NCBI GenBank assembly: GCA_002422985.1
Contig: DITZ01000026.1
Location: 6,264 to 26,602 of the forward strand
Direction: 5' to 3'
Length of the DNA stretch: 20,339 nt
Source: Sphingomonadales bacterium UBA6171
GTDB taxonomy: Bacteria; Pseudomonadota; Alphaproteobacteria; Sphingomonadales; Sphingomonadaceae
Positions 14,269-20,339 of this stretch are shown here, piece by piece (within the stretch, counting starts at the first letter, position 1; each line of letters opens with the position of its first letter). The notes under the pieces are model-generated. The model had not been told where the DNA came from, did not search any database, and worked only from the letters and a program-made list of their open reading frames with translations. A program made the translations under genes and the position numbers.

Positions 14269-15659
14269 TGCCGCCTGCGCTGATGCTTTACGACACATTC
14301 ACGCGCGCCAGGCAGCGGGTGCGCCAGCCGAAACCGGGCCGACCGATCACCCTGTATGTGTGCGGGCCTACCGTCTATGGCCGGGCGCATATCGGCAATG
14401 CGCGGCCGGCGGTGGTGTTTGATGTGCTTTATCGGCTGCTGCGGCATCTGCATGGGGCCGAGCATGTGCGCTATGCGCGCAACATCACCGATATCGACGA
14501 CAAGATCATGGCGATTGCGGTGAAGGAAAATGTCGATCCGCAGGTGGTGGCGGCGCGCTATGAGGGCTTTTATGTGGCCGACATGGCGGCGCTGGGCTGC
14601 CTGACGCCGGATTTCACGCCGCGCGCGACGGACCATATCGCGGGTGAGCATGGCATGGTGGCGATGATCGCGGCGCTGGTGGCGCGCGGCTTTGCCTATC
14701 ATGTGGATGGCCATGTGCTGTTCGAAGTGTCGAAGTTTGACCGGTATGGCGAATTGAGCCGACGGCCGATGGACGAAATGATCGCTGGCGCCCGCGTGGA
14801 AGTCGCCCCTTATAAGCGTGCGCCGGCCGACTTTATACTGTGGAAGCCGAGCTTGGCGGATCAGCCGGGGTGGGACAGCCCCTGGGGGCGCGGGCGGCCG
14901 GGCTGGCATATCGAATGTTCGGCGATGATCCGTTCGGTGCTGGAGACCGAGACGATCGACATTCACGGCGGCGGGCTGGACCTGACCTTTCCGCACCATG
15001 AGAATGAGCGGGCGCAAAGCTGCTGCGCCCATGATGGCGCGGAACTGAGCCGCATCTGGATGCACAATGGCTTTCTGAACATGGGCGAGACGAAAATGTC
15101 CAAATCGCTGGGCAATATTGTTACGCCACGTGAACTGCTTGACGCCGGATGGGACGGCGAAGTGCTGCGGCTGGCGTTGCTTTCTGCGCACTATAGGCAA
15201 CCGCTGTTATGGTCTGACGACTTAATTTATGAAAGTAAAAGGCGGCTAGATCGACTGTACCGCTTTCGCGGTTACGACAGCGATATGAAGACTTCTTTGT
15301 CGGGTGTCGTAGACAGCTTAGCCGATGATCTAGCCACACCCGATGCGTTGGCCGAGCTATCACATCAGCGTGATCGAATCCGGCCTGAGAGTCACACATT
15401 GATGGAGCAGGCCAAACTGCAGGCCGGCGGCTCGCTGCTCGGACTCCTTAAACATTCGACGGACCAGTGGTTTCAAGCAAGCGCAAGAGGCCTGCATAGT
15501 ATCGACCCTGACCTAATTGAGCGACATGTTGCTAGGATCGAGGCTCTTAGGGCGGAAAAGAATTGGGCCGCGGCTGATGGTCTTCGTGATGAACTGCGCG
15601 CAAAGGGAATAGAAATATCGGCGGCCAGAGACGGGAGCGTGACATGGCGAAAGGCCTGA
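14268..15659 (+). CDS. cysS: cysteinyl-tRNA synthetase with compositionally foreign 3' third
   Basis: A 463-residue class Ia synthetase that charges tRNA(Cys). Catalytic parts are complete: the HIGH motif as AHIGNAR (41-44) and KMSKS (276-280). Zinc ligands expected are Cys32, Cys217 (WHIECSAM) and the HHENE region (243-247). From about base 15180 (residue 305) codon use changes sharply: TTA, CTA, AGG, AGA, AGT and ATA codons appear. GC by hand count is about 52% over six 60-base lines within 15181-15600, against about 62% over 14821-15180. The frame stays open and the DALR-type C-terminal domain ends normally (ALRAEKNWAAADGLRDELRA), so a functional chimera is likely. ATG 14268 overlaps cvpA by one base; ATG 14283 is an alternative start. 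Confidence 0.95.
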   Translation: MPPALMLYDTFTRARQRVRQPKPGRPITLYVCGPTVYGRAHIGNARPAVVFDVLYRLLRHLHGAEHVRYARNITDIDDKIMAIAVKENVDPQVVAARYEGFYVADMAALGCLTPDFTPRATDHIAGEHGMVAMIAALVARGFAYHVDGHVLFEVSKFDRYGELSRRPMDEMIAGARVEVAPYKRAPADFILWKPSLADQPGWDSPWGRGRPGWHIECSAMIRSVLETETIDIHGGGLDLTFPHHENERAQSCCAHDGAELSRIWMHNGFLNMGETKMSKSLGNIVTPRELLDAGWDGEVLRLALLSAHYRQPLLWSDDLIYESKRRLDRLYRFRGYDSDMKTSLSGVVDSLADDLATPDALAELSHQRDRIRPESHTLMEQAKLQAGGSLLGLLKHSTDQWFQASARGLHSIDPDLIERHVARIEALRAEKNWAAADGLRDELRAKGIEISAARDGSVTWRKA

Positions 15660-15808
15660 TGGCGGCGATGCTGCTGTTGTGCGCGGCACCGGCGATGGCG
15701 CAGGATGCGGCGGATGTGCGGCCGCATGGGAAGCCCGGCTATCAGCAGGCTTTCGGGCAGCAGGCTTTCGGGCAGCAGGCTTTCGGGCAACAGGAGGTTC
15801 GGCCATGA
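15644..15808 (+). CDS. small exported peptide with QQAFG repeats
   Basis: ATG 15644 opens a 54-residue frame: MAKGLMAAMLLLCAAPAMA is a good Sec signal peptide (probable cut before QDAADV), leaving about 35 residues that include GYQQAFGQQAFGQQAFGQQE. The start lies inside the last 16 bases of cysS in another frame, with ACGGGAG upstream as ribosome binding site, and the stop overlaps the next gene's ATG by 4 bases (ATGA). Coupling at both ends and the signal peptide argue that it is a real gene. High GC returns here after the low-GC cysS 3' end. I recognise no family; the Cys in the signal is followed by AAPA and does not form a clear lipobox. Confidence 0.65.
   Translation: MAKGLMAAMLLLCAAPAMAQDAADVRPHGKPGYQQAFGQQAFGQQAFGQQEVRP
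15743..15787 (+). repeat. three 15-bp tandem repeats in the small exported peptide
   Basis: CAGCAGGCTTTCGGG occurs three times in a row (15743, 15758, 15773) with no base differences, coding QQAFG three times. A degenerate fourth start (CAACAG) follows. Perfect identity points to recent slippage and likely length variation between strains. Confidence 0.95.
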
Positions 15809-16095
15809 GCGACGAGGATTATGTCTATGACGAGGCCAGCGGCGAATGGCTTTCGGCCGCTGACGCCGCCGCCCGCCATGTGGTGGAGGTGCGCGACGCC
15901 GTTGGCAATCTGCTGGCCGACGGGGATTCGGTGGTGCTGGTGAAGGATTTGAAGGTGAAGGGCGCGGGGCAGACGCTGAAGGTGGGCACCGTCATCCGCT
16001 CTATCCGGCTGACCGGGGATGCACAGGAAATTGATTGCCGTTTTGATGGCATCAAGGGGCTGGTATTGCGCGCGGAATTTGTGCGCAAGCGCTGA
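15805..16095 (+). CDS. PhnA/YjdM-domain protein lacking the zinc ribbon
   Basis: A 96-residue protein whose C-terminal two thirds match the PhnA (YjdM) domain: VRDAVGNLLADGDSVVLVKD, LKVKGAGQTLKVGTVI, IDCRFDGIKGL and EFVRKR at the end. The name comes from alkylphosphonate uptake in E. coli, but a role in phosphonate use is not supported for the family. The usual N-terminal CPxC zinc ribbon is absent and is replaced by an acidic DEDYVYDEASGEW segment. The start overlaps the stop of the small exported peptide (ATGA). The following gene begins after a 53-base gap with its own promoter candidate. Confidence 0.88.
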   Translation: MSDEDYVYDEASGEWLSAADAAARHVVEVRDAVGNLLADGDSVVLVKDLKVKGAGQTLKVGTVIRSIRLTGDAQEIDCRFDGIKGLVLRAEFVRKR

Positions 16096-16111
16096 ATCGC
16101 ACCTGCCGGCC

Positions 16112-16141
16112 TTTACCTTGCGGCGCGGCGCTACCTATAGT
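16112..16141 (+). promoter_or_regulatory. candidate sigma-70 promoter, leaderless start for the scaffold gene
   Basis: TTTACC (16112-16117) and TATAGT (16136-16141) are separated by 18 bases and match the consensus boxes at 4 and 5 of 6 positions. The expected transcription start, 7-8 bases after the -10, falls at or next to ATG 16149, so the mRNA would have no leader. No ribosome binding site is visible before the ATG, which agrees. Confidence 0.55.
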
Positions 16142-16148
16142 GGGCGCT

Positions 16149-16655
16149 ATGGACGCTGCCCTTTATAACGCCCGGATTCTGCGGCTTGCGGCCTCCATCC
16201 CGCATGGCGCGCGGCTGGAGCAGCCGGATGCGAGCGTGGAGCGGCGCTCGCCGGTGTGCGGCAGCCGGGTGACGGCGGATGTGCGGCTGGGGCCGGACGG
16301 GCGCATCATCGCATTTGGCCAGCTGGTGCGGGCCTGTGCGCTGGGGCAGGCGTCTGCCGCGATAATGGCCGGCAATGTGATCGGGCGCACCGGTGGCGAA
16401 CTGGCGGATGCCGCGGATGCGCTGGCGGGCTGGCTGAAGGGGGACGCGCCGCTGCCGGCGCTGTTGCAGGGCGGCTGGCCGGAACTGGCGCTGTTTGCAC
16501 CGGCGCGGGCGTATGCGGCGCGGCATCCTTCCATCCTGCTGGCCTTTCAGGCGGCAGCAGCAGCGGCGGAAGCGGCGGCGCTGAAGGGCGCGGGTGGCGC
16601 GGCGCTGAAGGGCGCGGGTGGCGCTGACGCTGCCGCGCTGACGGGCGCGGTTTAG
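16149..16655 (+). CDS. IscU/SufU-like iron-sulfur cluster scaffold family protein with two cysteines
   Basis: A 168-residue protein of the IscU/NifU-N fold. The start YNARILRLAASIPHGARLEQ, then RRSPVCGSRV with Cys37 and LVRACALGQASAA with Cys63, match the sphingomonad-type scaffold annotated for Fe-S cluster assembly. True IscU/SufU has a third conserved Cys near the C-terminal helix; here ARAYAARHPSILLAF stands at the place, with no Cys, so cluster assembly may be altered or the role may be different. The last 30 residues are an Ala/Gly-rich tail with two AALKGAGG copies. The start could also be GTG 16140 but ATG 16149 fits the promoter. The antiporter gene begins 4 bases after its stop. Confidence 0.82.
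   Translation: MDAALYNARILRLAASIPHGARLEQPDASVERRSPVCGSRVTADVRLGPDGRIIAFGQLVRACALGQASAAIMAGNVIGRTGGELADAADALAGWLKGDAPLPALLQGGWPELALFAPARAYAARHPSILLAFQAAAAAAEAAALKGAGGAALKGAGGADAAALTGAV
16575..16622 (+). repeat. two 24-bp tandem repeats in the scaffold gene tail
   Basis: Two identical in-frame 24-base units (16575-16598 and 16599-16622) encode AALKGAGG twice. They lie beyond the conserved fold, and the following GADAAALTGA looks like a decayed third copy. Confidence 0.9.
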
Positions 16656-16659
16656 GCCC

Positions 16660-18498
16660 ATGGCAGGCGCGGCCGACACGACGAACCTGCGCGAGGCGGT
16701 GGTCTTTCTGGCGGCGGCGGCCGTGATGGTGCCGTTGTTCAACCGCTTCAGGCTGGGCGCGGTGCTGGGCTATCTGACCGCCGGGATGCTGATCGGGCCT
16801 TCGGGGCTGGGGCTGATATCGGAAATCGAAGATATTCTGCGGTTCGGCGAATATGGCATCGTGCTGCTGCTGTTCGTGATCGGGCTGGAGCTGCAACCGG
16901 CGCGTTTATGGTCTTTGCGGCGGGATATTTTCGCGCTGGGGACGTTGCAGCTGCTCACCTGCGGGCTGGCGCTGACGGGCGCGCTGATGCTGATTACCGG
17001 CTTCACCTGGCAGGCGGCGCTGGTGGTGGGGCTGCCGCTCGCCCTGTCCTCCACCGCGCTGGTGATCCAGTTTTTGCAGGAAAAGGGCGAGATGAACACG
17101 CCGGCGGGCGAGCGGACCTTTTCCATCCTGCTGTTGCAGGATCTGGCGATCGTGCCGCTGCTGCTGCTGGTGAGCGCCTTTTCGCGGTTGCCGGACCCGA
17201 ATGCGCCGGAAGGGGGGATGCTGATCCTCTATTCGCTGCTGGCGATTGCCGGGCTGTCGTTAATCGGGCGCTTTGTGCTGAACCCGCTGATGAAGCTGTT
17301 CGGGCAGGTGGGGACGCGCGATATTTTCGTGATTGCGGCGCTGCTGACGGTGCTGGGCGCGTCGCTCTTGATGGCGAGCTTTGGGCTTTCGATGGCGCTG
17401 GGGGCATTTATCGCGGGCGTGATGCTGGCGGACAGCCCCTATCGCCACGAACTGGAGGCCGACATCGAGCCGTTTCGCGGGCTGTTGCTGGGGCTGTTCT
17501 TCCTGGCGGTGGGGATGACGCTGAATCTGCGGGTGGTGCTGGATAATCCGGGGCTGGTGCTGCTGCTGGTGGTGGTGGTTGTTCTGGTGAAGTCGCTGAT
17601 CATATCGGGGCTGGCGCGGTTGTTCGGCTCGCCCTGGCATGAGGCGGTTCCGATGGGGCTGCTGCTGAGCCAGGGCGGGGAATTTGCCTTTGTGCTGCTG
17701 TCGGCCGCGGTGGCCGGGCTGCTGATTGCGCCGGCGGCGGCGTCTTTGTTCACCGCGGTGGTGACGCTTTCCATGCTGGTGTCGCTGATCCTGATCAGCC
17801 TGTGGCGGCGCTATGCGCCAACGGTGATCCCGGCGCCGGATGTGGCGCTGGAAGGGCCGGAGACGGGCCGGCAGGCGACGGCCATTGTGATCGGCTATGG
17901 GCGCTTTGGCCAGATTGTGACGCAGCTGCTGCACGCGCGCGGGGTGGATGTGGTGCTGATCGACACCAAGCCGGACCAGATCGAGCAGAGCAAGGCCTTT
18001 GGCTGGAAGGTCTATTATGGCGACGGGTTCCGGCCCGATGTGCTGCGGGCGGCCGGCGCGCGCGATGCGCGGCTGCTGATCGTGACGACCGGGGGTGCCT
18101 GGGACCCGCACCGGCTGGATGCCGTGCGCATGGCCTTCCCGCATATCCGCATCATCGTGCGGGCGCATGACCGGCGGCATTATATGCGGCTGCGGGCGGC
18201 TGATATTGATCTTGCCGTGCGCGAGCTGTTCCACGGCGCGGTGGAGGTGGGCAAGCTGGCGTTGGCGGAGCTGGGGACGCCGGAGGAAACGATCGAGGCG
18301 ATCACCACCGAATATATCCGCCGCGATATGGAACGGCTGGCGTTGCAGGTGGCGTCTGGCGACATCATGGCGGGCCGGCACACGATCTTCCGGCCGGGGC
18401 ATGACTGGACGCCGGCCAGCCTTGAAACGTCGCTGGGGGAGATTCCGCCGATGGAACGCCGCGGCCCGGACCCGGCGGCGGCGCATCTGCGGGCATAA
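16660..18498 (+). CDS. CPA2-family cation:proton antiporter (Kef/YbaL type) with RCK domain
   Basis: A 612-residue inner-membrane antiporter. The first 385 residues hold about 12 membrane helices with typical CPA2 stretches: LGYLTAGMLIGPSGLGL, LLLFVIGLELQPARLW, ALSSTALVIQFLQEKGE, FSILLLQDLAIVPLLLL and QGGEFAFVLL. A Rossmann-type RCK/TrkA-N domain follows with GYGRFGQ from residue 412 and LIDTKPDQIE, the nucleotide-binding regulatory module. It resembles KefB/KefC and YbaL, which export K+ against H+ and are gated by glutathione adducts or nucleotides; glutathione gating cannot be read here. The gene starts 4 bases after the scaffold gene. Its end faces a convergent hairpin repeat. The tail after residue 570 is low-complexity. 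Confidence 0.93.
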   Translation: MAGAADTTNLREAVVFLAAAAVMVPLFNRFRLGAVLGYLTAGMLIGPSGLGLISEIEDILRFGEYGIVLLLFVIGLELQPARLWSLRRDIFALGTLQLLTCGLALTGALMLITGFTWQAALVVGLPLALSSTALVIQFLQEKGEMNTPAGERTFSILLLQDLAIVPLLLLVSAFSRLPDPNAPEGGMLILYSLLAIAGLSLIGRFVLNPLMKLFGQVGTRDIFVIAALLTVLGASLLMASFGLSMALGAFIAGVMLADSPYRHELEADIEPFRGLLLGLFFLAVGMTLNLRVVLDNPGLVLLLVVVVVLVKSLIISGLARLFGSPWHEAVPMGLLLSQGGEFAFVLLSAAVAGLLIAPAAASLFTAVVTLSMLVSLILISLWRRYAPTVIPAPDVALEGPETGRQATAIVIGYGRFGQIVTQLLHARGVDVVLIDTKPDQIEQSKAFGWKVYYGDGFRPDVLRAAGARDARLLIVTTGGAWDPHRLDAVRMAFPHIRIIVRAHDRRHYMRLRAADIDLAVRELFHGAVEVGKLALAELGTPEETIEAITTEYIRRDMERLALQVASGDIMAGRHTIFRPGHDWTPASLETSLGEIPPMERRGPDPAAAHLRA

Positions 18499-18637
18499 AT
18501 GCCGCTTGTAGCTTGATGATTCAGTCAGGATATGCGTTAAATCCATCCCAGAGGCGCGTCAGGTCCAACGAGACCGCATGTCCGTCCCGATGGGTCAACA
18601 AGGTTGAAAAGCGCTGTGGGGACAGGGGGGTGTTTGT

Positions 18638-18683
18638 GGGATAGTCCCCACCCCCGGCCCCTCCGTGCAAGGGGAGGGGAGCG
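18638..18683 (-). repeat. 46-bp GC-rich hairpin repeat, copy 2
   Basis: Read on the minus strand this is the same element as at 5834-5879, 40 of 46 bases identical. The differences fall in the loop (GCACGG for CAGGGG) and in the three bases before ATCCC. The stem is shortened to CCCCTCC with GGAGGGG. It lies between the convergent antiporter and Anbu genes, and a short ACAAAC stretch with a C-run after ATCCC is also shared with copy 1. Confidence 0.85.
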
Positions 18684-18702
18684 TCGCTGGGGTTTGGTTG
18701 CG

Positions 18703-19467
18703 TTATGTCTGGGTTGGGAGGCAGTAGGGGGCGGGGGGGATTTCGGCCAGGGCGTGGGCCAGCGCGACCGACCATTGGTTGCCGAGGGCCTGGAAATAGG
18801 GGTCGTCTTCGCCGATGCGGTGGATGGTGGCGATGGACTGGCCGGGGCGGATGATGAGGATGTCCAGCGGCAGGCCGACGGAGAGGTTGGAGCGCATGGT
18901 GCTGCTCATGGACAGCAGCGCGATTTTCAGCGCCTGATCGAGCGGGCTGTTATAGGTGAGCAGCCGGTCCATGATGGGTTTGCCATATTTCAGCTCGCCG
19001 ATCTGGAAATAGGGTGTGTCCATGCCGCATTCGATGAAATTGCCCTCGCCATAGATCAGGAACAGGCGGGGCGCGCGGCCGTCGATCGAGCCGCCGACCA
19101 GCAAAGTGACGCCGGTTTGCACATCGGCCTGTTCGGTGCCGCCGGCTTCCAGCGTTTCCTCGATCTCCCGCTTGGCGAGCACCATGGCCTGGCCGATGAT
19201 CTGCGCCACGCGGAACATGGTGGGGGCGGTTTCGATAAACTCGGCAGCATCCTTGCCGGGCATTGGCACGCCCTCGTGCAGATGGTGGATGAGCGCCTGG
19301 GTGGTGGAGAGCGAGCCGGCCGAGGCGATGGCGACAATGCGCTTGCCCGGTTCCCCGAACACGCGGAGCTTGCGGTAGGTGGAGATATTGTCGATGCCCG
19401 CGTTGGTGCGGGTGTCGGCCATCATCACAAGCCCTTCGCGCACCACGGCACCGATACAATAGGTCAT
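18703..19467 (-). CDS. Anbu-type bacterial proteasome-like peptidase
   Basis: A 254-residue Ntn-hydrolase of the Anbu family (ancestral beta subunit), related to HslV and 20S proteasome beta subunits. After removal of Met1 the nucleophile would be Thr (MTYCIGAVVREGLVMMADTR), with the expected Asp in ADTRTNAG (Asp18 by full numbering) and Lys33 in TYRKLRV; GSLSTTQALIHHL carries the oxyanion-loop region. Length fits the family. Anbu forms open helical or ring assemblies; its substrate is not known. The transglutaminase-like gene lies 49 bases upstream in the same direction, the family's usual partner. ATG 19467 is chosen because the nucleophile must follow Met; an open frame extends 112 codons further without homology. 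Confidence 0.93.
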   Translation of the reverse strand: MTYCIGAVVREGLVMMADTRTNAGIDNISTYRKLRVFGEPGKRIVAIASAGSLSTTQALIHHLHEGVPMPGKDAAEFIETAPTMFRVAQIIGQAMVLAKREIEETLEAGGTEQADVQTGVTLLVGGSIDGRAPRLFLIYGEGNFIECGMDTPYFQIGELKYGKPIMDRLLTYNSPLDQALKIALLSMSSTMRSNLSVGLPLDILIIRPGQSIATIHRIGEDDPYFQALGNQWSVALAHALAEIPPAPYCLPTQT

Positions 19468-19516
19468 GCGTCTGTCATTTCCCGCTTTATTGCCGGTTTT
19501 TTCCGGCTGGTTCTGA

Positions 19517-20339
19517 TCAGGCCTGATGCTGGCCCTGTGCCTGCCCGTCCTGTCGGCGGCGACTTTCGTGTCCGCGCACGTCCACTGCAAGCGATTCGGC
19601 ACCGCCGCCGCGCCGGCTGCCGCGCACGGGGGCGGCATCCAGTGCATCAAAGCCCACGGCAACGCGCACATGGCCTTCGGTGGAGCAGATGCGATGCGCG
19701 GGATCGAAGCCGACCCAGCCGAGATCCTGAATGAAAAGCTCGGCCCAGGCGTGGGCGGCTTCCTGATCGGGGTGATCGGCGGCGGCATAATGGCCCGAGA
19801 CATAGCGTGCCGGGAAGCCGGCGTGACGGGCGGCGGCGATCAGGATGTGCGCCATGTCCTGACAGACGCCGCGGCCGAGCTGCATGGCGGTGCTGGCGTC
19901 GGTGTGGGCGGCAGTGGCGCCGGTTTCGAAGCTGATGCTGTCGGATACGGCGTTCATCAGCGCGTGCGCCTGCACCACGCGGTTGCTGTCCTCGCAGGCG
20001 GCGGCAAGGGCGGCGATGGCGGAGCAGGCGGCGGTGAGGCCGGTGGGGCGGCGGTAGAGCAGCGGGTTGAGCGGCTCGTCCACCCCGCCGATGATGCCGG
20101 CGGTGTCGCTGGTGATGATCATGCCGCAGACGCGGATGGTGAGTTCATCGACCGGCGCGTCGGCATAGAAATAATGCGCCGAATTGCCATGGGTGTCGCG
20201 GAACGGGATGAGGCGGCCGTCGGCGTCGATGTCCACGCGCCAGTTGAGCACCTGCTGCGCGTCATCCGGCCGGGGGGTGAGGCGGAGGATCTGCACGATG
20301 CCGTGCGCCTTTTCTGCATAGCGGTAGGTGGTGCGGTGA
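19517..20339 (-). CDS. transglutaminase-like cysteine protease family protein (start beyond window)
   Basis: The minus-strand frame runs off the right edge, reading HRTTYRYAEKAHGIVQILRL at its start, the usual N-terminal strand of this family a few residues after Met. The catalytic triad of the transglutaminase fold is visible: Cys in GRGVCQDMAHIL (codon at 19862-19864), His in EAAHAWAELF and Asp in WVGFDPAHRI. The family is found in operons with Anbu, a circularly permuted ATP-grasp protein and an alpha-E protein; the last two would be expected just outside the window. The 45-residue tail after the catalytic core is Arg/Gly/Gln-rich and not conserved. About 273 residues are inside the window. 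Confidence 0.93.
   Translation of the reverse strand, partial: HRTTYRYAEKAHGIVQILRLTPRPDDAQQVLNWRVDIDADGRLIPFRDTHGNSAHYFYADAPVDELTIRVCGMIITSDTAGIIGGVDEPLNPLLYRRPTGLTAACSAIAALAAACEDSNRVVQAHALMNAVSDSISFETGATAAHTDASTAMQLGRGVCQDMAHILIAAARHAGFPARYVSGHYAAADHPDQEAAHAWAELFIQDLGWVGFDPAHRICSTEGHVRVAVGFDALDAAPVRGSRRGGGAESLAVDVRGHESRRRQDGQAQGQHQA

Noticed and set aside
17260..18546. A 428-codon antisense frame over the antiporter gene
   Set aside because: Low-complexity HHRQQ-type sequence; a shadow of the membrane helices on the other strand.
18521..18620. Minus-strand frame end reading HRDGHAVSLDLTRLWDGF, which looks coding
   Set aside because: Only about 30 codons look protein-like before the frame enters the hairpin repeat; no recognisable family and no start, so at most a remnant.
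19468..19803. 112-codon N-terminal extension of Anbu
   Set aside because: It overlaps the transglutaminase-like gene, and Anbu needs its Thr directly after the initiator Met.
1..20339. CRISPR arrays, tRNA or rRNA genes, insertion sequences, phage or defence genes
   Set aside because: None seen on reading both strands; the direct repeats are contiguous tandems without spacers and no transposase or integrase motif occurs.

Overview
The window is GC-rich chromosomal DNA of an alphaproteobacterium, most likely a sphingomonad (Sphingomonadales). This rests on the protein character (isobutyryl-CoA dehydrogenase-like enzyme, IscU-like scaffold, CvpA next to CysS), the dense gene packing, and the short GC-rich hairpin repeats between genes. 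The lineage is an inference from recognised sequence style, not from a search. I see no rRNA, tRNA, integrase, transposase or CRISPR.

Layout. 1-1792 (+): the end of an alpha-methylacyl-CoA racemase-like CaiB/BaiF gene, then a dGTPase-like HD hydrolase, then a probable remnant of a serine hydrolase. 2163-4313 (-): tilS and a complete CaiB/BaiF CoA-transferase, joined stop-to-start. 4409-5826 (+): an HMG-CoA lyase-type enzyme, divergent from the CoA-transferase, and an overlapping exported SRPBCC protein. 5926-7074 (-): an isobutyryl-CoA dehydrogenase-like flavoprotein. 7253-10604 (+): the classic rpmH-rnpA-yidD-yidC-engB cluster for translation and membrane insertion. 10666-12081 (+): a long nitronate-monooxygenase-family protein with a C-terminal cysteine cluster. 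12106-12121: a perfect palindrome that looks like a parS centromere site. 12160-15659 (+): radA, cvpA and cysS. 15644-18498 (+): a tiny secreted repeat peptide, a PhnA-domain protein, an IscU-like scaffold and a CPA2/Kef antiporter. 18703-20339 (-): an Anbu bacterial proteasome-like peptidase and the start-truncated gene of its usual partner, a transglutaminase-like cysteine protease.

How the genes fit together. The left third is acyl-CoA metabolism (CoA transfer, HMG-CoA-type cleavage, branched acyl-CoA dehydrogenation, racemisation), fitting branched-chain amino acid or methyl-branched acid breakdown. The middle is conserved housekeeping that in many bacteria lies near the replication origin, and a parS-like site in the same stretch agrees with this. 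The right end holds an Anbu module, a known but poorly understood peptide-bond system.

Most notable: (i) the 3' third of cysS has a different base composition and codon use from its 5' part, suggesting a recombinant gene; (ii) RnpA carries a proline/valine-rich N-terminal stretch and a C-terminal tail of five 27-bp tandem repeats; (iii) all three convergent gene junctions hold hairpin repeats, two of them copies of the same 46-bp element; (iv) in-frame short tandem duplications recur in three genes; (v) the parS-like palindrome. No wholly new multi-gene system is evident.
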